A stretch of DNA of 19,226 nt, taken from an uncultured Eubacteriales bacterium. GTDB taxonomy: Bacteria; Bacillota; Clostridia; Oscillospirales; Oscillospiraceae. The translations under genes and the position numbers were made by a program. Location of the stretch: positions 1-19,226 of the forward strand of contig URLO01000043.1 of the NCBI GenBank assembly GCA_900548625.1, written 5' to 3'. Shown here in pieces: positions 13,334-19,226 of this stretch. The number at the start of each line of letters is the position of its first letter. Within the stretch, counting starts at the first letter, position 1. The notes under the pieces are model-generated. The model ran no database searches. It was not told where the DNA came from and saw only the letters and a list, made by a program, of their open reading frames with translations.

Positions 13334-14272
13334 ATGTCGCTCGATTCCATTTTGACACTTTTACAGACAGCATTGGAGCTTGGGCTCATCAGCGCATTGA
13401 CGGTACTGGCGCTGTTTCTGAGCTATTCCATGCTGAACGTCTGCGACCTTTCGACCGATGGCTGTTTCACCCTCGGCGCGACGGTCGGCGCGGCGGTCGC
13501 CATCGCGGGACGCCCGTATCTGGCGATTCCGGCGGCAATGCTGGCGGGCGTCACGTCCGGCTTTGTGACGGCGTTTTTGCAGACGAAAATGGGCGTCAAC
13601 AGCCTGCTTGCCGGTATCATCGTGAACACGGCGCTCTATTCGGTCAACATTGCCGTGATGGGCGGCGCCTCCGTCCTGAACATGAACAAGACGCAGACCG
13701 TTTTCACAAAGATGCGCGCGCTGCTCGGCGAGAGCGCGCTGGCAGGGCAGTATAAGCTGATCGTGGCGCTGCTTGCGGCCGCGCTTGCGGCGGTGCTGCT
13801 GGGGCTGTTTCTCAAGACGCGGCTCGGCCTTGCCATCCGCGCCACCGGCAACAATCCCGACATGGTGCGCTCGTCCTCCATCAATCCGATCGTGACCACG
13901 ATCATCGGCCTGTGCGCCTCAAACGCGCTGACGGCGCTCTCCGGCTGCCTGCTCGCGCAGAGCCAGAAGTCGGTCAACATTGACATCGGTTCCGGCATGG
14001 TGACCATTGCACTGGCGTCGCTGCTGATCGGTCAGGTGTTTCTCGGCAGACGGCGGATCCCGCTTCGTATCTTCGGCATGGTGCTGGGTGCGTTCGCGTT
14101 CCGCCTTGTCTACACCGTGGCGCTCCGCTTTGACATGCCGGCGTTCATGCTGAAGCTCGTCTCGGCAGTTGTGGTTGTCGCGGCCATCTCCATCCCGTAT
14201 CTCAAGCAGCAATATCCGCTTTTCCGGCGCAGAGCGGAGCACCGGAAGGAAAGGGGGCGCGCAGGATGCTGA
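13334..14272 (+). CDS. trpY: ABC transporter permease, TrpY type
   Basis: A 312-residue integral membrane protein of the branched-chain amino acid-type permease family (BPD_transp_2, COG4120), with roughly eight hydrophobic segments. The cytoplasmic coupling region is visible as TRLGLAIRATGNNPDMVRSS (about residues 167-186), the counterpart of the LivH/LivM-type G..RA...N motif. It is the likely membrane channel for the TrpX/TrpZ system. It contains no tryptophan, unusual for a membrane protein. AGGAGGAG lies upstream of the ATG at 13334. Its stop overlaps the start of the ATPase gene by seven bases. Confidence 0.91.
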   Translation: MSLDSILTLLQTALELGLISALTVLALFLSYSMLNVCDLSTDGCFTLGATVGAAVAIAGRPYLAIPAAMLAGVTSGFVTAFLQTKMGVNSLLAGIIVNTALYSVNIAVMGGASVLNMNKTQTVFTKMRALLGESALAGQYKLIVALLAAALAAVLLGLFLKTRLGLAIRATGNNPDMVRSSSINPIVTTIIGLCASNALTALSGCLLAQSQKSVNIDIGSGMVTIALASLLIGQVFLGRRRIPLRIFGMVLGAFAFRLVYTVALRFDMPAFMLKLVSAVVVVAAISIPYLKQQYPLFRRRAEHRKERGRAGC

Positions 14273-15051
14273 CCATTTGCCATATCTCAAAAACTTTTGA
14301 CCCCGGCACGACCGATGCAAAAAAAGCGCTGAATGACCTGTCATTTCATGCAGCGCCGGGCGACTTTGTGACGATCATCGGCGCAAACGGCGCCGGAAAG
14401 TCCACGCTTTTCGGCGCGATCGCGGGGAGCTTCATCACCGACAGCGGCGAGATCCTTCTGGACGGCGAGGACATTACCCTGACGCAGGAGCACCGGCGTG
14501 CGAAGAAGATCGGACGGCTTTTTCAGGACCCGATGCGCGGCAGCGCGCCGGGCATGACGATCGAGGAAAATCTGGCGCTCGCCGCCGGACACGGCGGCTG
14601 GCTCCGGCCGGTATCGGGAGCGGACAAAAAGCGCCTCCGCGAGCGTGTCGCGATGCTGGACATGGGGCTGGAGGACCGGATGGATCAGCCGGTCGGCCTT
14701 CTGTCCGGCGGGCAGCGGCAGGCGCTGACGCTGATGATGGCGACGCTGAACCCGCCGAAGCTGCTGCTCCTTGACGAGCACACGGCCGCGCTCGACCCGG
14801 CCACGGCGGAGACGGTGCTGCGGCTCACAAAGCGCATTGTCGAGGAGGACCGCCTGACCTGCATGATGATCACGCACAACATGCAGTCGGCGCTGGAGCT
14901 TGGAAACCGCACTGTCATGATGGACGCCGGGCGCATCGTCATGGATGTTGCGGGCCAGGAGCGCAGCGGCCTTTGCGTCGCAGACCTTCTGCGCCGCTTC
15001 CGCGAGGCCTCCGGCAAGGAGCTGACGAACGACCGGATGCTCCTCATCTGA
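14266..15051 (+). CDS. trpZ: ABC transporter ATP-binding protein, TrpZ type
   Basis: A 261-residue ATPase (COG1101 type). All motifs are intact: Walker A GANGAGKST (39-47), Q-loop Q87 in LFQDP, signature LSGGQ (146-150), Walker B LLLLDEHTAALDP with catalytic E171, and H-loop H204 in ITHN. It overlaps trpY by seven bases (ATG at 14266, stop at 14270-14272), so the two are coupled. It drives uptake by the TrpX-TrpY complex. It holds the only tryptophan (W112) of the three proteins. A stem-loop at 15092-15120 follows. Confidence 0.92.
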   Translation: MLTICHISKTFDPGTTDAKKALNDLSFHAAPGDFVTIIGANGAGKSTLFGAIAGSFITDSGEILLDGEDITLTQEHRRAKKIGRLFQDPMRGSAPGMTIEENLALAAGHGGWLRPVSGADKKRLRERVAMLDMGLEDRMDQPVGLLSGGQRQALTLMMATLNPPKLLLLDEHTAALDPATAETVLRLTKRIVEEDRLTCMMITHNMQSALELGNRTVMMDAGRIVMDVAGQERSGLCVADLLRRFREASGKELTNDRMLLI

Positions 15052-15091
15052 GTGCATATCGCACCTCACCACAATTAAAATTCCGATCCAG

Positions 15092-15123
15092 ACGTCCGGG
15101 GCGATGTGCGCTCCGGACGTTTG
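15092..15123 (+). terminator. Probable terminator after trpZ
   Basis: ACGTCCGG, a G-T pair, GCG, a five-base loop and the complementary CGC...CCGGACGT (15092-15120) make a 12-pair stem. Only TTT follows, so efficiency may be modest. Confidence 0.6.
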
Positions 15124-15169
15124 AACATCTCTGACAGCATTTTGCCATACACGCAAAAGGGAGCCGTGC

Positions 15170-15268
15170 GTGCGATTTGTTGACTTTTTGAACAAAAACC
15201 AACAGCGGGTTGACATCGCTGTCCGTAAAAAAGACGAAGCTGCGATTGCTTTTTTGCAGAACGTGTGA
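15170..15268 (+). CDS. Candidate 32-residue leader ORF before the ABC exporter
   Basis: A GTG-started ORF in the 304-base gap before the exporter. The peptide begins MRFVDFLNKNQQRVDIAV and ends AFLQNV; it is amphipathic and protein-like in composition. AAAAGGGAG lies about seven bases before the GTG. Its stop is 87 bases before the exporter start. A 5-bp hairpin CGGCG/CGCCG (15282-15296) follows. In Bacillus subtilis the comparable exporter bmrCD is preceded by the leader ORF bmrB that controls it by attenuation; similarity here is positional only. It may instead be a chance ORF or gene remnant. Confidence 0.4.
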   Translation: MRFVDFLNKNQQRVDIAVRKKDEAAIAFLQNV

Positions 15269-15279
15269 TAGCATAAAAT
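15246..15279 (+). promoter_or_regulatory. Candidate promoter and inverted repeat before the ABC exporter
   Basis: TTGCTT (15246-15251), 17-base spacer, TAGCAT (15269-15274) with a TG extension one base upstream of the -10; TAAAAT at 15274-15279 is an alternative -10. An inverted repeat GTGAT-N8-ATCAC (15265-15282) covers the -10 region. It overlaps the end of the candidate leader ORF, so both proposals cannot be equally right. Confidence 0.35.
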
Positions 15280-15355
15280 CACGGCGTTTTGCGCCGCATC
15301 CTACAGGAATCCTGAGCGCAGGGCAGTACACCGCACAGGGAAAGCGAGGGAAAAC

Positions 15356-17161
15356 GTGAATACGAAAACAAAAAAGAAGGGCGACATGCAGGTACTGCTC
15401 CGGCTTCTGCACGGAAGCGGGAGATATTTTACTGCCTGCATTCTCTGCGGCCTGGTCTTCACGGGCTGCGAGCTGGTGATCCCGCAGATCATCCGTGTGA
15501 GCGTTGACTCATTCATTGGCGACCAGCCCATCCGTGTTGCCGCCGTTGCCGCCGTGACACACCTCCTTGGCGGCCTGGAGCACATCCGGCAGAATATGTG
15601 GATCCCGGCAGCCGTGATGGCGGGCTTCGGCCTTCTGTCCGCGCTGTTCCGCTACGGCACGCATGTCTGCAGCGCCATCGCCGGTGAAACGCTCGTCAAA
15701 ACGAGCCGCGACCTGCTCTATCATCATATTCAGCATCTGCCGTGGAAGTGGCACATGGCCAATCCCACCGGCGATATCATCCAGCGCTGCACCTCGGACG
15801 TGGAGCGCATCAAGACGTTCTTTCAGGAGCAGTTTGTCTCCGTGTTCCGCATCATCGCGCTGATCGTGCTTTCGCTTGTGTGCATGATTTTGATGAACTG
15901 GAAGCTGGCACTGGTGCCGATGCTCATGTTCCCGATCATCGTTATCTATTCGGTCGGCTTTCACAACTCCATCCGCATCCATTTTACAAACTGCGATGAA
16001 GCGGAGGGCGTTCTGTCCACCATCGCGCAGGAAAACCTGACCGGCGTGCGTGTGGTGCGCGCGTTTGGACGTGAGGAATTTGAGCGCGAGCGCTTTGAGC
16101 GGCAGAATCAGGAATACACCGGCCTTTGGGTGCGGCTGACGCACATGATGGCGGATTTCTGGGCGATCGGCGACGCATCGAGCGCCGTTCAGACGATGCT
16201 GGTCGTCATCATCGGCGCGCTGCTGTGCGTCAGAGGTGAGATGTCGGAGGGCGACTTTGTCTCCTTCTGCATCTATAACGGCATGATCATCGGCCCTGTG
16301 CGCCGCCTGGGGCGCATCATTTCGGAAATGAGCAAGATGGGCGTCTCCGTTTCCCGTATCGCGGAGGTCTTGAATGCGCCCGTGGAGGAGGATAAGCCCT
16401 GCGCACAGGAAAAGCCGATGGACGGTGACATTTCCTTTGAGCACGTGAGCTTCCGCTACGAGACCGGCCCGGATGTGCTGAGCGACGTATCCTTCACCAT
16501 CCCGGCGGGGACGAGCTTCGGCATCCTCGGCGGGACCGGCTCCGGCAAGAGCAGCCTGCTTCTGATGCTGTGCAGACTCTACGAGCCCTCCGGCGGCCGC
16601 GTGACGGTCGGCGGTGCGGACATCGCGGACATGCCCGCGCGCTGGGTGCGCGACCATGTGGGCATCGTCCTTCAGGAGCCGTTCCTGTTCTCCCGCAGCA
16701 TTGAGGAAAACATCGGCATCTGCGGCGCAAGCGCCGAGGCTGTGCGCAAGGCGGCTGTGACGGCCTGCATCCACAACGACATCGAGCAGTTCTCGCAGGG
16801 CTATGAGACCATGGTCGGCGAGCGCGGTGTGACGCTTTCCGGCGGCCAGAAGCAGCGTGTTGCCATTGCACGGATGCTGACGAAGAAAACGCCGGTGATC
16901 GTCTTTGACGATTCTCTTTCGGCGGTTGATACGCAGACGGATGAAAAGATCCGCAGTGCGCTGGGACGCGACCTCGGGGGCGCGACCTCGATCATCATTT
17001 CCCACCGCATCACGACGCTGATGGACTGCGACAACATTCTTGTGCTCGATCACGGCAAGGTCGTGCAGCTCGGCACGCCGCAGGAGCTTCTGCGGCAGAA
17101 GGGCATCTTCCGCCAGATCTACGACATGCAGATGTCCATCGGAGAGGAGGAGACGGCATGA
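15356..17161 (+). CDS. Heterodimeric ABC exporter, degenerate-site subunit
   Basis: A 601-residue type IV ABC exporter half: six-helix membrane domain (about 20-325) and nucleotide-binding domain (about 355-590). Walker A GGTGSGKSS (392-400), Q440 and an intact signature LSGGQ (494-498) are present. Walker B reads VIVFDDSLSAVD, with D519 where the catalytic Glu normally stands; H550 is kept. An Asp here marks the degenerate-site partner of heterodimers such as TM287/288, BmrCD and LmrCD. The start is the GTG at 15356 (GAGGG five bases upstream); an ATG at 15386 with GAAGGG is a possible alternative. It overlaps the next gene by four bases (ATGA). The substrate is unknown, with multidrug or peptide export as options. 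Confidence 0.93.
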   Translation: MNTKTKKKGDMQVLLRLLHGSGRYFTACILCGLVFTGCELVIPQIIRVSVDSFIGDQPIRVAAVAAVTHLLGGLEHIRQNMWIPAAVMAGFGLLSALFRYGTHVCSAIAGETLVKTSRDLLYHHIQHLPWKWHMANPTGDIIQRCTSDVERIKTFFQEQFVSVFRIIALIVLSLVCMILMNWKLALVPMLMFPIIVIYSVGFHNSIRIHFTNCDEAEGVLSTIAQENLTGVRVVRAFGREEFERERFERQNQEYTGLWVRLTHMMADFWAIGDASSAVQTMLVVIIGALLCVRGEMSEGDFVSFCIYNGMIIGPVRRLGRIISEMSKMGVSVSRIAEVLNAPVEEDKPCAQEKPMDGDISFEHVSFRYETGPDVLSDVSFTIPAGTSFGILGGTGSGKSSLLLMLCRLYEPSGGRVTVGGADIADMPARWVRDHVGIVLQEPFLFSRSIEENIGICGASAEAVRKAAVTACIHNDIEQFSQGYETMVGERGVTLSGGQKQRVAIARMLTKKTPVIVFDDSLSAVDTQTDEKIRSALGRDLGGATSIIISHRITTLMDCDNILVLDHGKVVQLGTPQELLRQKGIFRQIYDMQMSIGEEETA

Positions 17162-18978
17162 AAGAGCAAATGCACAAGGGACTGCCGTGGTTCGGCATCC
17201 CGAAGCTGTATCCATATCTGAAAACATACGGAAGTCTCCTGTTCTGGATGGTTTTCATGGGGCTTGTGGCAAGCGGCGCGGATGTGGCGGTCCCGCTGTT
17301 CCAGCAGTATGCCATCGACCATTTTATCGCAGATAAGACCATGCAGGGTATCTGGGGCTTTGTCGGGCTGTATGTTCTTGTCATCGGGTTTCAGATCGTC
17401 TCCAACTACATTTCCGCCTACGGCGCGTGCAAGGCGGAGCTTTACATCGGCCGTGACCTTCGCCGCGCGGCGTTCGACCATCTTCAGACGCTCTCGTTCT
17501 CTTACTTCAACCAGAACAGCGTCGGCTACGTCCACGCGCGTGTCATGTCGGACACCGACCGCATCGCGAGCACGCTGGCGTGGGGCATCATGGAGGGCGT
17601 CTGGTACATTGCGTATCTGATCTTTGCGGTCGCCATGATGTTCATTCTGAACTGGAAGCTGGCGCTGTGCGTGATGGTGATCGTGCCGGTGCTGGTTCTG
17701 TCGAGCATGTACTTCCAGAAAAAGCTGGTGTTCCTGCACCGGAAGGTGCGCGAGCACAACTCGCAGATCACCGGCGCGTTCAATGAAGGCATCACCGGTG
17801 CAAAGACGACGAAGACGCTCGTCATTGAGGACAAGGTCGAGCGGGAATTCGACGGCCTGACGGGCGAAATGAAGCGCGTCAGCGTCCGCGCGATGCGTTT
17901 TCGCAGCATCTTCATGTCGACCACGGCCTTTGCAGCGTCGATCGCGCTGGCGATCGTCCTCTGGCGCGGCGGCATCATCACGCGCGACGGCGTGATGCTC
18001 ATCGGTACGCTGTCGGTCTTTATGAACTACGCGCAGGGCATGATGGAGCCGATCCAGTGGCTTGTGCAGGTTCTGTCGGCGCTTGTCAACGTGCAGGTCA
18101 ACGTCGAGCGCTTCACGCGCCTGATGGAGACGGAATCTGACGTGCGTGACACGCCGGAGGTCATCGAAAAATACGGTGACGCCTTCCATCCGAAGAAGGA
18201 AAACTGGGAGCCGCTGCACGGTGACATCGAGTTTCGCGATGTGACGTTCCACTATCCCGACGGCGACGAGAACATCCTCGAGCACTTCAATATGAAGGTG
18301 CCGCAGGGAACGAACGTCGCCATCGTCGGCGAGACCGGCGCGGGCAAATCCACGCTGGTCAATCTGGTCTGCCGCTTCTTTGAGCCGAGCTCCGGCCAGA
18401 TCCTCATCGACGGCCGTGACGCGCGCGAGCGCAGCCAGCTCTGGCTCCACTCGAACATCGGCTATGTGCTTCAGACGCCGCACCTGTTCTCCGGCACGGT
18501 GCTGGACAACCTTCGCTACGGCAAGGAGGACGCGACGATGGAGCAGATCGAGGCGGCGGTCAAGGCTGTCTCCGCCGATGCCATCATCGAGCGTCTGCCG
18601 GACGGTTACGACTCCGACGTCGGCGAGGGCGGCAACAGCCTCTCGACCGGAGAAAAGCAGCTTCTTTCGTTTGCGCGCGCGCTGCTGGCAGACCCGCGCA
18701 TCTTCGTTCTGGACGAGGCGACAAGCTCCGTTGACACGGTGACCGAGCGGCTCATCCAGAACGCCATCGAAAAGGTGATGTCGGGCAGAACGTCCTTCAT
18801 CATTGCCCACCGTCTGTCCACCATTCGCCGCGCGGACGTCATTCTGGTCGTTCACAACGGCAGGATCGTGGAAAGCGGCACTCACGCCGAGCTGATGAAG
18901 GCAAAGGGCGCGTACTGGCAGCTCTATACCCGCCAGTATCGCGAGGAGCAGACGCGCTCCATCATGTGCGAATCGTAA
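17158..18978 (+). CDS. Heterodimeric ABC exporter, consensus-site subunit
   Basis: A 606-residue ABC exporter half. The membrane domain (about 20-320) includes SYFNQNSVGYVHARVMSDTD (about 115-134), the usual intracellular coupling region. The nucleotide-binding domain has Walker A GETGAGKST (391-399), Q439 in VLQTPHLFSGT, Walker B IFVLDEATSSVD with catalytic E520, and H551. Its signature motif is altered, LSTGE (495-499) instead of LSGGQ. This is the exact complement of the upstream subunit: its Walker A/B with that subunit's LSGGQ gives one working ATP site, and the altered signature with the partner's Asp gives the degenerate one. Translation is coupled through the ATGA overlap. Confidence 0.94.
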   Translation: MKEQMHKGLPWFGIPKLYPYLKTYGSLLFWMVFMGLVASGADVAVPLFQQYAIDHFIADKTMQGIWGFVGLYVLVIGFQIVSNYISAYGACKAELYIGRDLRRAAFDHLQTLSFSYFNQNSVGYVHARVMSDTDRIASTLAWGIMEGVWYIAYLIFAVAMMFILNWKLALCVMVIVPVLVLSSMYFQKKLVFLHRKVREHNSQITGAFNEGITGAKTTKTLVIEDKVEREFDGLTGEMKRVSVRAMRFRSIFMSTTAFAASIALAIVLWRGGIITRDGVMLIGTLSVFMNYAQGMMEPIQWLVQVLSALVNVQVNVERFTRLMETESDVRDTPEVIEKYGDAFHPKKENWEPLHGDIEFRDVTFHYPDGDENILEHFNMKVPQGTNVAIVGETGAGKSTLVNLVCRFFEPSSGQILIDGRDARERSQLWLHSNIGYVLQTPHLFSGTVLDNLRYGKEDATMEQIEAAVKAVSADAIIERLPDGYDSDVGEGGNSLSTGEKQLLSFARALLADPRIFVLDEATSSVDTVTERLIQNAIEKVMSGRTSFIIAHRLSTIRRADVILVVHNGRIVESGTHAELMKAKGAYWQLYTRQYREEQTRSIMCES

Positions 18979-19001
18979 TTCTGAAAAGCATCCAAGGCGC
19001 G

Positions 19002-19226
19002 GTGGGGGGGCAAGCGGGAACGCCCCGCCCAATAACCAGTAAAAAAGAAATTTTAAAAACGGTAATTGAAAATAACGGCGGCATTGCAAAAACTTCAGAT
19101 TTTGCCGCTAACGGGATAAATAAATACGAGGTAGCGGCATTTTGTAAAGAAGGAGTCATTGAAAGAATTCGCAGAGGATTTTATCAGCTCCCCAAAAGTA
19201 AAACTATTACAGAAGAACAGCTCATA
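19002..19226 (+). CDS. AbiEi-type antitoxin, N-terminal fragment (runs off window)
   Basis: From 19041 to the window end one frame encodes a winged-helix segment: KKEILKTVIENNGG, then IAKTSDFAANGINKYEV and VIERIRRGFYQLPK. This matches the N-terminal domain of type IV toxin-antitoxin AbiEi proteins, which repress their own operon and counter the AbiEii nucleotidyltransferase. No ATG exists in this frame. The GTG at 19002 (AAGG four bases upstream) is the only conventional start, and gives an odd GGQAGTPRPITS lead followed by the AbiEi-like part; an ATA stands at 19032, close to where the family usually starts. Hence the gene may be 5'-truncated or start-mutated. AT-rich composition contrasts with the exporter. 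The rest and the expected AbiEii lie outside. Confidence 0.6.
   Translation, partial: MGGQAGTPRPITSKKEILKTVIENNGGIAKTSDFAANGINKYEVAAFCKEGVIERIRRGFYQLPKSKTITEEQLI

Noticed and set aside
15210..15238. TTGACA at 15210-15215 as the -35 of the exporter promoter.
   Set aside because: No acceptable -10 lies 16-18 bases downstream; the sequence there is AAGACGAA-like.
19004..19010. The G7 run as a phase-variation switch for the AbiEi-like gene.
   Set aside because: Neither other frame upstream of the run offers a start that would join the AbiEi frame after slippage; the tract is also short and could be a sequencing error.
17119..19089. A 656-codon - strand ORF opposite the second exporter subunit, and similar long antisense ORFs over the malic enzyme, trpX and the first exporter subunit.
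   Set aside because: Long antisense frames are common in GC-rich genes; the products are His/Arg/Asp-rich with no recognisable fold, while the + strand proteins have complete motifs.

Overview
The window looks like a GC-rich chromosome segment from a Gram-positive anaerobe of the class Clostridia, most likely an Oscillospiraceae/Ruminococcaceae-type gut bacterium. This is inferred, not proven. The reasons are strong AGGAGG-type ribosome sites before nearly every gene, a Trp T-box and an L10 leader with an intrinsic attenuator, a zinc-binding L33, an 80-residue SecE, and high-GC coding DNA. No rRNA, tRNA, CRISPR array or intact mobile element is visible.

Layout. (1) 1-462: a small TM2-domain membrane protein on the + strand and a bidirectional terminator. 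(2) 460-5641, - strand: a classic translation/transcription block, rpmG-secE-nusG-rplK-rplA, then rplJ-rplL behind its own promoter and an L10 autoregulatory leader. It ends in a terminator and is followed by a separately promoted membrane-anchored transglutaminase-like protein. rpoB does not follow rplL. (3) 5671-6960, + strand: ruvX, a DUF2461 gene and a 19-codon hydrophobic micro-ORF, closed by a shared terminator. (4) 7032-10224, - strand: a tandem parvulin-type foldase, tcdA (ThiF/E1-like), and two overlapping half-length TSUP (TauE/SafE) transporter genes. (5) 10441-11759, + strand: a short-form malic enzyme. (6) 11781-15123, + strand: a tryptophan T-box controlling a trpXYZ-type ABC importer (lipoprotein, permease, ATPase). 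(7) 15170-18978, + strand: a heterodimeric ABC exporter with complementary degenerate and consensus ATP sites, preceded by a candidate 32-codon leader ORF. (8) From about 19030 the DNA becomes AT-rich and encodes the N-terminus of an AbiEi-type antitoxin that runs off the window.

The most interesting part is the tryptophan-uptake operon. The T-box specifier reads UGG, and its antiterminator bulge ends in C, which fits a tRNA-Trp with G at the discriminator position. Between the T-box terminator and trpX sits an unlisted 31-codon ORF with a near-perfect Shine-Dalgarno. Its only Trp codon forms the first three bases of a 16-bp perfect palindrome. The substrate-binding protein and permease contain no tryptophan and the ATPase has one. 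Together this suggests a two-layer tryptophan-responsive circuit: tRNA-sensing transcription antitermination, then a possible ribosome-sensing leader peptide, driving a transporter that can be made when tryptophan is scarce. The second layer is inference.
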